From contig RSEF01000003.1 in NCBI GenBank assembly GCA_003993805.1, positions 63,087,599-63,151,598 on the forward strand: DNA of 64,000 nucleotides, in the 5' to 3' direction. The DNA is from Himantopus leucocephalus (lineage: Eukaryota > Chordata > Aves > Charadriiformes > Recurvirostridae). A model generated the notes under the pieces. That model had not been told where the DNA came from. It saw nothing but the letters and a program-made list of their open reading frames with translations, and ran no database searches. Shown here piece by piece: positions 36,906-49,440 of the stretch; position 1 is the first letter of the stretch, and every line of letters begins with the position of its first letter. The position numbers and the translations under genes were made by a program.

Positions 36906-38159
36906 GTGGAGAATGGACCCACTTTTGCATAACAAAGCACTTCCATGAATTATTTGCCCGCAATTGTCGTCATGGAGCAAGGCCTTGCTGGGCTTGGTGC
37001 TGTACAAACTCAGAAGTGTTTCTGGAGGACTGAAGAGGCACAGGGGATGTGCTCTCAGTGGCATGTGAAATAATTTAAAAGCGAAGGCAGGTTCTGTTTT
37101 CCCTGCCTGCACAGTTCCAAATAGGCAAAACATAAAAAATAACATTGAGAAAAATAAGTAACAAAGCAGCTTATGTTTATCCCCTGTGAGACTCCCTATT
37201 ATCTTACTAAGAACCAAGGAGAAATACAGCTCCTCATGATTTTGCTTTCATGCTTTGCCCAATCTCAAAATGTATGGTACTAAGAGAACGTATCCCCTTC
37301 AGGGACCGAATGCAGGAACAAATGCTCTCTGCACATCATACTGGCAAGAAATGCGGGTCTTCATTATCCATGCAAGGAGACGGGATTCCAGATTTTCAGA
37401 AGTCACCTGAGAGTTTCATGTTAAAATACCTGCAACGTTACTACTGACATCTGGCCAACAAGTACTTGAGTGTTACCAACCTGCATCTCCTCTTTCCCTC
37501 TACACCCATGGCCTAGCAGATGTTTGTCCCAAACACCTGAAGATGCTGCCTGCAAAGGCTCCACCACCTCCCTCTCCTGTAATCCTTTCCAGCCCCTGCT
37601 GTTCTCGAGAGGCATTTCACCTGTGGTCCAAGGCAGCCTCTGTTTTGTTAGTGGCCATTTGCCTTTGGTATAAAAAGGTATAAAAAAAGCATTAAAAAAA
37701 ATCTTAGTAGTGCAATCAGTTTTATTGCTGCTAAACAGGCTCCATTGTAGGTCCATCACTTCCCATATAAACTCCAGATCCAGTCCTAACTTCAGTTTCC
37801 TGAAAACCTTTGTTAGTGTGGCAGGATAAGCTATTTTCTTCCACTCCACATAGCTGAAATTTGTATAAGCAGCAAGAGAGGCCAGGACATTTAAGGAAGA
37901 AAGGTCACTTCTCTTTTCATGTAAAAAGGGTTTTTAAGAAGCCAGGATCCCAGCTGAATGTATGCCAAATACAAGAAATATAATATGAGAGAAACAGAAG
38001 TGCTATTTTGGGTCACATAAGTATCATATTCTGAATAATCCTTTTATTAGCAGGCAGCCTTTTCCTGCCTCTTCTTTCTCTCCAGCATTTACAGACCTCG
38101 GGCTCATACAGTTCCATCACTGCTGTGAGGAGGGCGTTTGTCAACCTCCTGTCCCTTAA
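36906..38159. other. unique non-coding DNA
   Basis: No gene supported. The 142-codon minus frame at 37421-37849 has no domain and lies across T-rich and A-rich patches (37670-37710). Confidence 0.5.
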
Positions 38160-38640
38160 AAAATACAGGTAAATGTGAACTTGAACTTAGCGAGAAGCAC
38201 ACCACAAAGCACAAAGCAGCAACTCTCACAGTTGTTTAGAAATGTGTTTTCAAGGAGAAAGTCAATATTTTTCATATTAGATTTATCTTCTTTCTAAATG
38301 CCTGAAGCAAATAAGTAATCAAAGAGAATGAAAGCCTAGAGCAATCAGTTCCAATTTCATCATGTGATTCTGGCCTGGTGTGTAAGAAAACACTCCATTA
38401 ACTTAACAAGCAAAGTGTGCATTGGTAATATTATTCTAAGCATTGAATGGAGTTGCATAACTCTTACGTGTTTGCTAGAGATAGTAAAAATAGTCAAGAA
38501 ATATTTTTTAATAAAAAATGCCATTTTAAAAACCAAAAGTGGCTTACGCTTTTTACAGACATTTAGTATCAAAGTGCTTCTGACAAACATTATCAAGGCT
38601 CTTCACATAACATTTAATAAAAATACTCATTAAAAAATAG
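38160..38640. promoter_or_regulatory. candidate conserved non-coding element
   Basis: AT-rich but repeat-free sequence. It contains AAGTAATCAAAG near 38312, CCATTAACTTAAC near 38395 and a TTTTTTAATAAAAAATGCC core near 38505. The complementary frames here (78 and 89 codons) carry no coding signal. The texture suggests a regulatory element, but matrix-attachment-type AT-rich DNA is an equal alternative. Confidence 0.2.
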
Positions 38641-39425
38641 TCTCTTTTGAACATCATAATATAAGAATTGAAACTTTTTTTTTTGCCAAGTTTTGCTTTC
38701 CAGAGAGCTATCACAAATACTTTTACTTCAGAGTACAGAGTGGTTAAATTTGTCTATTCAAGAGTCTGAATAATTCAGGTATTTTCTCCCACCCTGTCTT
38801 TTTAGGTTTAACCCTATGTATAAATGTTAAAGCTTTCCTATGATTTGGACCAATTACTCAAGCCCTTGGAACCGAAGTTATGCCTGTACTAGGCACGGCT
38901 CCGATGCCGAGGCCAGCCCAGTGAGCGCAGAAGCATTTTTAATTACCGTGCCACCCTATGCATTTAAGATTACTTAAGTGCACTTGACCCCACCAGTTGT
39001 CTAATCCTTCCTTTTAAGTTCTCCACGGTCTATTAAACATCCCCATTTACAAGACTCTCTGCTGGAATCAAACACTTGGTGGTTGCAATGTCTGCCTTTC
39101 CCATTTACAATGTTCTGACAGCCCTTAACATATTCCAGTCCAGATCTGACCTCTCAACAGTACGTGTCTAAATGGAGTCGATCTCACTGACAAAGATCAA
39201 ACTGCTGCTTAAAGAGTCTCGTGGCTGGATTTCCCAGCAGAGCCACCACGCCAAGCCGAAGTAGACATGAAAGGCTGCACGCAGCTGCAAGCGGCATTAG
39301 GTAGGAGAGCAGTGCAAGCCTCACATGATCTGAGCAGCAAGTGCTCCTGTGGCAGCGGTACGGGGAGAAGGGAAGGGAAACCAGTGATAGGCTCTTGGCC
39401 CTAGAGTAAATCCGTGCTTAGAAAG
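38641..39425. other. unique non-coding DNA
   Basis: No gene supported. A small GC-richer patch with five CpGs lies at about 38870-38950, next to a TTTTTAATTACCG word near 38935. Confidence 0.5.
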
Positions 39426-39473
39426 CATGATGGTGATACTCATCCCCTTCATGATGGTGATACGCACCCGCCA
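39426..39473. repeat. 24-bp imperfect tandem repeat
   Basis: Two adjacent 24-bp units, each starting with CATGATGGTGATAC (39426 and 39450). A third, degraded ACGATGATAC lies near 39489. Confidence 0.75.
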
Positions 39474-42400
39474 CACTACTCATGCACAACGATGATACAG
39501 TCAGCATTAGATAAACAGGTTCTCTGAATAGAAATGAAGGATTTTATGCTCTTTCCCTTCTTTGCGGTGTTGCTTGATTCATTGATACTTGTGGCTCAGA
39601 ACTTTTCACAAATACCATCCAGGAAACCAAGTTCCTCACCAATCCAGAAGATCCCGCACTGCAACATGAACTATAGGTCTTCTGCATGGAAAAAAGATCT
39701 GCTGCTCTCATGTACAGAGAGTAATGAATGAATGCTGTCCTGAAGGTGATTGCCAGCTGACATTAAAATAAAACAGAGAATGCAATTCCTACTCTTTTCC
39801 ACTGAGAGGTCACAATCAATGAAGACAAACCCACTGCTTTTGTGGGGAGATGAAGAGGCTAAGCAAAGAGCTATAGCATCTACAGTTTAATCTGCATTTA
39901 CATTAATTACTTACTCCCAGGCATTTCATTTTCCTTTGAAGTTATATCCTCTTTGGGACAGGTATTCTAGCAGGGAGAAAGGAGAAAGTTCTTGATTTCA
40001 CTTTCTTGAAAAGGCTGTTTTGCCATTAATATACTGGAAAACAGCCAAGAGCCATCTTCCTGCAGGGCCTACAGAAGCAGAACTAGTACAGAAAAAAAAA
40101 AAAAGTCTTTGAACTAATTCTTGCAATACCAATGTAAAAGAAAATCAAGTGCTTGCCAGGCAAGTTCTTTAGGTCTAGTACAGCCAGAATGTGTACTTTG
40201 AAAAAGAGAATCTATTTCCCAGCTAATGTTCTTTGGAAACCATTCCGTGCTCCTAGAAATCAATCTGTGAAATTTATTTTCTGGTTACGTGGGTGGGGGA
40301 CACAGATCCAGGAAACACACTCATCCTTCTCAGTGGATTAGAAAAGTTAATGCCTGTCTCACACGACTCTTTTAACCTTCCTTGTTCCTCTCCTTATTTT
40401 CCTAGCCATCATTTTTCCACTCGGTCCTACAGGGACTCTGATCTCACTGAATGTAAACTTGTCACTCCTGGATTTCTTTACCTATATTGCATTCTTGAAG
40501 AAATGCGTGGAGCTGGTATTCAAAACTTTCTTCTAGTGAGTCCAAGCACCAAGGAAAACAAAAACAGAGGTTTGATAAGATTTCACTGGGTCATTATGAG
40601 GAGTTGGGACAACTAAGGTTTTCTCAGACTCAAGTGCTAAAAAAAGATACCTCTTATTATTCTGGTAATGGAAGGGAGAAATCAACTAAACTGGGGGTTT
40701 AAGAAAGCAACACAAGCCAATTACTTTAGCTTTTGTTCTCATAAAGCAAAAATGAAAACAAGAAATAAGAAGATCCCAACTATCCCAGGGTAAATAGGTG
40801 AATAATTGTTCTTTACTATATCCTAGGAGTGAGAAAACCACTATCTCATTGCAAGAATTATATATGTAGGTATACATAGCATCCAGTGATACAGTATGTC
40901 CCCCAAGAAATGTTTCCTTCGTCACGTATTATGCAACGGAGTGAAGAGTTTTAACTATCCCCTCCCAGCTTTGTATGAGCTCTCCTCCCTGCCAAGATGA
41001 AAAACCCTGTGGCATTTCAATTCCGCTCTGCAGCTAAGCATTTTCAGTAGACACTGTATGTTTCTTGCCTTGAGGTAACAAACCTGATTTGTTAATTCGG
41101 TTGTTAATTCAGGTGGAGAGGAGTGCTGTTTCATGGATTTCTAAGGCTTCTGTGTAATTCTCCATCCCTTACCTATGTCCAGTTTTCTTCCAAACATACT
41201 GCGGGGTTTGGAATTTGAAGTAAGGATGAGAAATTATTCTAGGATTTGTTTCTCCCTTTGAATGGTGTTTAAATTGAGGTATCTGGCTAGTACTTAGTAA
41301 TTATTAGACAATAAAGTTTCTTGCTAATTCCTGTGTTGCACCTGGTGCAACACCCCCAGTCACTGTGCTGAAGGAAAGTGAGGGTATTCCTGAGGATTCC
41401 ACTAGAGATGTGTCAAGACTTGAAATTTTGGCACACACCACGTAACCAGTTCCTGTTGTTTCTGAACTCCACACTTGAACAATACCATTGTCTTTCCTGC
41501 CCGCTATAAAATGACACAGGCTGTCTGTATAATGGCAGTTAGCACTTCCCCTTCTCACACAATAAAAGGTGATGTCATCTGTCTGTAAGCACACACATAA
41601 ATCTGCTGGAATTGTGTATTATGAATCATTTGACGCAAGATGTCCAGTATCTCTAGTAGGAGAATATTACGCTGCAGAAATAAAATGCAGGATAGGATTA
41701 ACAGTATCCAAGACACTTAACAGCTCAGAATCTAGGCAGAGATGATCTAGCGTACAGATTTCTTTGCACTCAGTAGGACTACGTCTTTGACTAATTTAAG
41801 CATTTCAAAAGCATTTCATGTGTATTTCATAATTCCAGGAACACAGCAAGCCTTTTGCTGTATTGCTGTTCGGATGGTTTAAGTGGTAAATCCTGTATTC
41901 CATGTAAGCATCTGCTTCCATTACAGTTGTTTTGGTTCCCAAGAAACAAAACCCTCTGCTTTTAAGCTTCCTCTAGTTTCTTTTCAATTCTTTTAATAAA
42001 ACTTGCGGAATAGATTTCATTTGCATAGAATTACCACATGCATTTTTTTTTTGTGACTCCTCTCTGGGAGCATTATTTTTGACTGTGCAAAAGCAAAATA
42101 TTTGTGTTTTACAGTATTATCCTTAAAGTAAACTGTCAGCATACCATACCTCTGACCTGAACTTACTCTGTCAAAAACAGGACCAAAATAATGTGCAACT
42201 CAAGTACTGAGGCCATCTTCAGGGATTTCATTCATTCTTTACTGGACTCCTGGGTAGGACAGAAATAATAATTAACACACATCATAAAAGCTGCTTTGAC
42301 AGTTTTTACAGTTAGACCCACTGAGGGTGGAGTTTTCTGACTTGAACTTGGACATCTTACCTGAGCTAGCCTTCTCCCATCTAAAGACTGAAGAACCTTC

Positions 42401-45329
42401 ATGAATCTGGAATGAATTTTCATAGTTCCTGCTTTTAGCTCTCACTTCTAATAATAAAGGGTTCATCGAAAGCTTTATTCAAACCCTTTCTGCACTTCTT
42501 AATATGGAAGCGTTTAAGTAGCTGATTGTATTGGAAAAACTTAGAATTACTTAGAAAAGTGCAAAAACTTACCACTTTTTACTTAGATATATACTACATA
42601 TATCTATTCCTTGGAAAAAAAAAATACATTGCAAAATTTCCAGATTCTTTGGCCTGTTCAATTTGCTGTCATTGAATTCTCTAATGATATTCTTTTCCTT
42701 GGTCTTTTTCTCCTTCCAGCCATTTTGTTCTGTTTTGAGGTCCTGTGTTGCTTTACTCAGTGTTCTCCTCCAAGGAACTCAGCTCTACTCCGGCTGCTGA
42801 AAAACAAAACAAGCCAAACAAAAAGTTGTCTTGGTTCCATCATATTTTTCTGCCACTCTTCTTGTTTTCTCTTCAAAAGTCTTCTTCCACGTCAAGACAA
42901 CAAAACTATTCAATTTTCCCTGTCACCCCAAGAAACGCTTTTTCTTCCAACACCCCTTCTCCCTGCCCCTAAATCCCATCTTCCTTTTGGGACAATAGTC
43001 CCCTTTGAGCCTCCTTCTCAAAGTCCTTCTCATCTCCAGTTCTACTTCTTCCCACAAGACTGCTCAGTTTAACTGGTTGACAAGGGAAGGAAACTGTCAG
43101 ATATATTACCTTCAAGGTGCAGTTTTAGCACAACAGGCACAGGGGAATCATCGGTCCTGCCTGAAGGACGAACCTTCAGTATTCACCATTTCACAGGAAC
43201 TTTCTTTCATTTTTTAAGTGCTTTTTATACTTGTTCCCTATTTGCATCTGTCTAGGTCTCAAGTTTAAGATTTAGCCGAAATAAAATAGATCAATTCAAT
43301 GAACAATTTGCTGCTATGTGTCTCACAGTCATTCTCAAAAAAGAAAAAAAAAAACCCAAAGTTTTGTCAGGGTGTTTTCTGCAGACATAAGAAAGTAATT
43401 TGGCCTAGGTGATTCATTGTTTATTCCTTTCCAGATTTAGTGCTCACTCTGAAAAAATAAAGATTTTCCTTTAAAATACTCTGCAAAACAACAGTAGCTG
43501 CTTTCACAGAGTAAGAATTGTACTCATAAAGAAATATTGATACAGGAATTGAACTGACAGGACTCTTCTCAGTTTCTCGTATCATGTGCACAAAGCTTTA
43601 GCATGTTCAAAATGACTGCTTGAATACAGAACATTATTTAAAATGAAGCACATGCAGGAAGGAGCTCAACTGAGTGAGCCTGCAGAAGCACAGTTTTGAA
43701 GAAGAATCCTGCTTTAACAGAGATTGTCTCTAACCTTCCTAGTTATTGCTAATGCATTCATCACTGCAGCTTGTAAGGGCAAAGCAGAACATTAAGACAA
43801 AAAATGATCATGTTACATTTACAAATCTCAGGTACCGCCCTGACTTTCTTATTTCTGGTGCCACAGGACTATGATGCTCTTTGGAGCAAAGCCTCCAAAA
43901 GAGGCTTCTCCCTGCATGTGGGGTTGTTATATGAGACTTTCTTCCAGGATGGGATACGGATCTAAAGCAGTCTGGTTCTTAATATCCAGGCTAAATCACC
44001 AAGAACAGTACAAACCATGGTATTTAAATTAAGAAGAGTAAACAGCAATTTTCAGTCATGTTGTTGCTCTATTCTAACATGCTGTATGCTGTGGCTGAAC
44101 CATCCAACATCTGGACTGAGAATATGATCCTGCCAAAGCTCTACTCGGTGGTTGCCAAACTGCTGAGCCCACGTGTGGCTTCACAGCTTGATATACAGAG
44201 AGCTCAGCTATGATTCAGATTCTGAAAAATCACCAGGTCTATGGCTGCAATATGATTCAGCAGTTTGGAGGAGAGCCTTCGTAAGGAAAAAAAGAAAACA
44301 GCAGCAAAAAAACCCACAACTGACCATATATGGCATACAACTTTTAACAAAGTAAACTCCTTGAACACCTCCACTTCACAGCAGAGCTCCGTAACTTGAC
44401 TGGTTGGTACAAAATATGGCTAGTCACAAGCACTGCAGGCTAAAATCTGCTCCCCGAACAACGGTGCAAACTCAGATTAACTCCACGAATTTCAGTGGTA
44501 CACAGCCTGTTTAAATGTGAATGTACAGAAGCTCCTCGATGTGCCTCTTGCTGGTTCTGTTTGAGGTAAGCTTGAAATCACTAACCAGGTAGAGAGCAGC
44601 TTCCTTTCCGAAGAAAGCCTCCAGTGGTATTCCAGGAATGTAGCTAGAGAGGTGGACTCGGTCCCTACCACACAAAGATACTTGATTTGTAAATTAATCA
44701 AAGCTTGTGAACTGACAAGGAACAAAACCCGAGGTTCTGCACACACACACAGAACGCACTGGGAACCTCAGTCTTACACTAATTGCTCTGTGTGCTCTAG
44801 GCATGTTTACACACACATAAAAGGCGACCATAACTTGCCAAAATGAGGTGCCTACTGGCCTGGTACGTGGAAGGGTTCAGCTGCTAATTCACACTGCAAA
44901 GCCTATTCCTCAAACTTGGCTCCTCGCCTTCTTGAAGATAAAAATACTTAAACCGTGATTTTTTCTCCATTTATTGATCGGGCGGGCGGGCCAGCTCTCC
45001 ACCAAGCCATGAGAGCTCTCAGCCCTCACGCTGTGCTGCTCAGCCCTGCCTGCTCAGACAGGTCAGACACCGTCCATCCATCTGTACCGCCCTCATTCTT
45101 CTCGTGACGATGCCTACATTTCCTTTGGCAAGCAGAGTGGTTTAACGAATATTCTCTAGTCCCTACAAAATACGTGCTCAGTCTTTCGGGAAATAATTAG
45201 AAAAAAAAAAAAGTTGGAATAAATGTCGCTCCAGTTCAAGTTGAACAATTTGTTCAGCACTACAAAATGTTGCTTTAGGAAAGCTTCCTTTTAATATCGT
45301 ACATGAGACAAATGGAGTCCTTTTTTCTC
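39474..45329. other. unique non-coding DNA
   Basis: Nearly 6 kb with no supported gene. The longest frame, 42611-43072 plus (153 codons), is biased to Phe, Leu, Ser and Pro because the sequence is pyrimidine-rich. Poly-A or poly-T patches occur at about 40091-40104, 42041-42051, 43339-43354 and 45200-45211. A short CA run is at 44740-44751. A GGGCGGGCGGGCC motif sits at about 44981-44993, with no other promoter sign. Confidence 0.5.
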
Positions 45330-45700
45330 ATTCCCTTCTCTTTACCAGTAATTGAATGAAGTGGAGATTGTGAGGTAAAATCAAGCACATCTGGGTCAAT
45401 TAGCATGGAAAGTCAATTCTTTAAAACCTGATGGATGCCTCTGGGAATCGCACACTTCACAGCACGAATCTCAGCGCAGTGCCGCACTCTCAGCAACTCA
45501 ACTCAATTAAGCCATTACGTGGTTCTTTAAATCTGGGGATCCGGGGGAATTGGCTAATTGTCTGCTTGTCATGGTTCCTCCTCAGGGAGCATGTAAACGT
45601 CTTCTGTTTCTCCTATAGATGCGCGGTGCACATAAGAACAATCCGTTTTAGCCGACTTATTCAAAGCTTATTTCTCCCGTGGGAAAATTAATCTTCCTCC
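45330..45700. promoter_or_regulatory. candidate conserved non-coding element
   Basis: A compact repeat-free block with three homeodomain-type cores: GTCAATTAGCATGG near 45396, CTCAATTAAGCC near 45502 and GGCTAATTGTC near 45552. These are mixed with CpG-containing words (GATCCGGGGG, ATGCGCGG). This mixture of AT-rich cores and preserved CpGs is the most enhancer-like texture in the window. There is no credible coding frame. Alignment to other birds would decide. Confidence 0.3.
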
Positions 45701-48060
45701 TCAAACACTGCCCAGAAGAACAAAGCTCTCCAGTGGAAACAAACCATGCCATCAATACGGAATAGGTTTTCAGTGACTACAGTCAAGTTTATATTTCCTT
45801 TTCCTTGCAAGACTCAGCTATTTCTTCCCACTTTCACTTGTTCATAACTTTCACAACCAAACTCCTCAGGCCTTGCGATGGGGTTTCGCTGTTCTCCACA
45901 GCTATGAGCAGCTCTGCCACACTCTTGGACTTACCTAATGCACCGTAAGTCACCCACTGACTTTACAATCAGCAGAGCCCGAGCAAGCTGTCTAAGCATT
46001 TATGAAGCACTTTACTCCGTGGACAGAGCTGAGCCTCTCTGGAGGATAACTCATGCCACGTCTGGACAGGTGGGCATGATGATACATCAGGGATGCTCAT
46101 CTGTCCCCACTGAGAGCTGCTCTGGATCCACTGAACCAAGGGGTCCACTGAAGAGATCTTGAACAACCAGCCTAAGGCAGACATCCCACTTTTAGCCAGT
46201 AAAATTTGCGAAATTAATCCCACCCACCTCTCCCCACTGCTGCCACTATGACCGCCACCCAGGAAAGACAGACTGCTGTCCCTGCCTCATGCCACATCAG
46301 TGAGCTTCTCTTCACGTGCACACAAGTGGCTTCTTTCACTCTTCTTTTGCTTCATGTTTCAAACTGCTGAACACCCAAAATCTCTAGCTGGCCTCGGTGG
46401 GAGACAGTTACTGGGTGCTCAGGATTGCGGAAAACAAATCGCCCCATTTAGCCCCTAAATATGGATTTAGAAGGCTAACTTTAGCTTCAGATTTTTTTAA
46501 AACTTGGCATGGTATTAAAATTCATCCACGGGGCGAGTTAATTTTTTACCATCAAAGAGAAGTAAAACAACTTCTCCAAGGTCATACAGCAGGATGACTA
46601 GGATTAGAATGCCACAAATTTCGTGTGCTATAACCAGAAAATTATTCTGTTTCCTAAATGTAATATAATTGGGACATAGTCTGATAAATGGAGACTGACT
46701 AAGCCACACTAAATCTACTGATGTGTTCTGCAAAGTCTGGATGTGTCCCCAACCCTAGCTATGAAAGGAAATGTAATTATGGTAATGGGAAAGTGCAGTC
46801 CACCCATCATTTGGGTTACCACACACATACGTAACCGATTCCAAACATAGAACTGCAGTAACGTCTCTTACACTCTTATCTCCCTTAGATCCCTTTTCCC
46901 TTAACTTATAAGCTTGCCATCTTTTCCTCTGACAAGAGAAACAATGTATTTTGGTGTATGCATGCCAGCTAAAGGGCTGTCACGTCATTCAGGACACGGG
47001 GAAGGGCTGCTCAACGTTCATCAGAGAGCCGCCATTGGGGGCAGACACTTTCACTTGACCACGTAGATCTAACCAGAGTGTTTGCTCAGGCGCAATGCTG
47101 GGGATGAAGGAGGGAAGCTAAGCCCAGGAAGAAGGTTGAAGGAGGAGAGGAAGATCAGGAAGCCAGAAAATTTTATAAAGCACCCTTGTGTTTTGGAACC
47201 CATGCCAATTTTAAAAATGAGGCATATGTCTCTTAGTGCAGTCTCAGCCATGAATGCAGGGCAGTGTAGAGATTCACAAGCCTTATTTAAACAGCCTAGT
47301 TTGGCTCTGGAGAAGCAGAACAGCATAGCACACAGTCCCAGCTAACTTACACAGCTTCTGCGATGGCAGTTTAGACCAGTCAGCTCCTCGGGTATAAAAA
47401 GGTAAATTTACACTGGTGCCCATAGCACGTATCACTCACTTGGATTACACCATCTGGAGGGCCTGCCTTCAGGAGTTGTGCAATACATATGTGTAACAAA
47501 AATTTCAGCTGCAGCCCCAGAGTACATGCAAGGGATCCTGACGACAAACTTTCTGGCTGTCCTGCCTGTCTGCAGTCCAGGGACACAATGCCAGACACTT
47601 TTCCTCCTGCGGTGGACTGGCATGCAATTATTTTTGTCCACCTCAGCTTGCCTTGGTTACAGAAAAGAGAGGAAATATCTTATTAACTTTCATCTCCTAA
47701 GCCAGAGTTTGGTAGATAGCTAGACTTCCAGTTTCACCAAGTTTTGTGGGCAAAGGAGAAGTGCCAGGTGTTTATAAAGGCATTCAGAGGTATCTAAAGT
47801 TGAAAAGGAGTTCTGATTGTAACTTTAAAATATCAGTATCTTTAGGCTGTCATGCCTAGATGAGTTGCAGGAGGCAGCAGAGGCAGCAGTGAGAAGAATT
47901 AGAGAAAGAGATTGTGACCTGCACATTCCCACACAAAGCCACCTTCTTGGAAGCACCTTCTTGTGCTGAACAACTGCATGTCGCAGCACAGTAATCTCAA
48001 CCTTGGCAGGGGCAGCCAGTCCCCGCGCGTTGGTGGCAGCTCCATCAGCGTTCAATGCTT
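45701..48060. other. unique non-coding DNA
   Basis: No gene supported. Open frames are 87 codons or fewer, overlapping on both strands. Confidence 0.5.
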
Positions 48061-48126
48061 CCAGACACAGTCACAAATCAGAGCTTCACGTCACCAGACA
48101 CAGTCACAAATCACAGCTTCACATCA
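48061..48126. repeat. 33-bp tandem duplication
   Basis: Two adjacent 33-bp copies starting CCAGACACAGTCACAAATCA (48061-48093 and 48094-48126). They differ at two positions. Confidence 0.95.
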
Positions 48127-49217
48127 AAGGGGCTCTCCTTTCACTTTCCACCCACAGCCAAAGCAACACGATAGCTGTGTTCTCTCTGAAAATAACTGAT
48201 GTTCATATACGTGCGGCTGGACCAATCGTCAAACTGTTGTAGAGTCAAGATACTTTAACTTCCTTTTTGGAAAAAAAGTAAAAAAAAAAAAAGATCAGAA
48301 AACTCTCTCTTCTGCCTTTTGCTTTTCTTATTGCCTGGAATTCACCAAGGTGGTGCCTGATCAACCATGGCTGGAAAAAGAAAAATGGGGAAGGACTAGA
48401 GTACTCACAGTAAATTCAATCCAGCCAAGTGAACAGCAGCTTGAAAGCTTTTAGATGCTTCACAATCTGCATGCAAGGAGTTCCCACAGTCCACCTTCTG
48501 CTAAAAATGTATCTGCTTCCCAAAGTTAATGCAGACAGAGGCCAGTAACAGCTGAATTGCTTCCTGACCATAAAGTACAGTAGCCTCTACAGTTGAATAT
48601 ACGTTACATATGTGTTGAGGAAGGGAAAGACCATTGCATGGCAACTGCATGTAGCGTAGTTAATTCCTGACTGCCCTGCATATTCTGTACCGCAGTCTTC
48701 CATCCCAGTTCAGAAACTGTGTAACATGCTGTTACCACGTGACACACACACACCGTAAAGACAGGCCTTCTTCCACAGCTGTCATAGAACCTTTGAAACA
48801 CTGTATATGCACCTTAAAGGAAAGAAGAAAAAAGGAAAAGACAAAAAAAAAATCCAAAAAGGAACTGTTTGCAATGAACAAGAACGTGTTTTTCTGACCT
48901 TTCTTTAGAAACAGCTCTAGCACTTTCCAACATCCAGTGTAGCACACAACCCGGTATGTTCACCTTGGCATTACAAATACATACACACACATGAACATAA
49001 ATACACATACCTACACAGACCCAAAACCCTCTCCCCAGGAACGTGGCCTTCTCTTTTCAGGTACATACCAGCAGGAATGCATGCACTGAAGAAACAGAGG
49101 AGGAAAATAGTCATGTTTTTTTCACACAGTCGTTTTTATTCTGCTTGCAGCAGTTGCTTCCTTTTACAGCCACAGGCAAGGGTTGAATCCAGAGGAGCCA
49201 AAAGCAGTCTAGGCAGG
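48127..49217. other. unique non-coding DNA with CA-rich patches
   Basis: No gene supported. Short CA-rich stretches lie at about 48743-48752 and 48976-49017, and A-rich patches at 48277-48291 and 48841-48850. ACCACGTGAC at about 48734-48743 is a good E-box, but it has no promoter context. Confidence 0.5.
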
Positions 49218-49440
49218 ATGTAAATGAGACCACACCTTCCAAACACTCTCCAATCGTAAGTGAAGAGCATGGATGTAAATAAAACCACACCTTTGCTGGA
49301 CCAACCTCCTCTTCTTACGTAAAACAGTTTCCATGTAAATAAGACCACTCCCTCTTACGGCCTGCCTCTTTCCATTCGTGATGAGAGGCATGTAAGTAAG
49401 GCCAATCCTTTTTTACAAACTCTTAAGCAAAACTGAGAGG
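49218..49440. repeat. diverged minisatellite, about 57 bp x 4
   Basis: Four units begin with ATGTAAATAAGACCACACC-like words at 49218, 49273, 49333 and 49390, giving spacings of 55, 60 and 57. Units 1 and 3 also share an ending like CCAATCGTAAGTGAAGAGC against CCATTCGTGATGAGAGGC. The copies differ by many substitutions and small indels, so the array is old. A minus-strand frame across it shows the matching protein-level repeat (VLFTWKLF, VLFTSMLF, GLIYIL), a shadow of the DNA repeat. Confidence 0.85.

Noticed and set aside
42611..43072. 153-codon plus-strand frame, the longest in the window
   Set aside because: Its Phe/Leu/Ser/Pro bias comes from pyrimidine-rich DNA; no domain, no splice or promoter context.
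44981..44993. GGGCGGGCGGGCC as an Sp1-driven promoter
   Set aside because: Isolated GC motif without a CpG island, transcript start signal or open frame.
49136..49391. Minus-strand frames with an internal protein repeat
   Set aside because: The repeat is explained by the underlying 57-bp minisatellite and there is no gene context.
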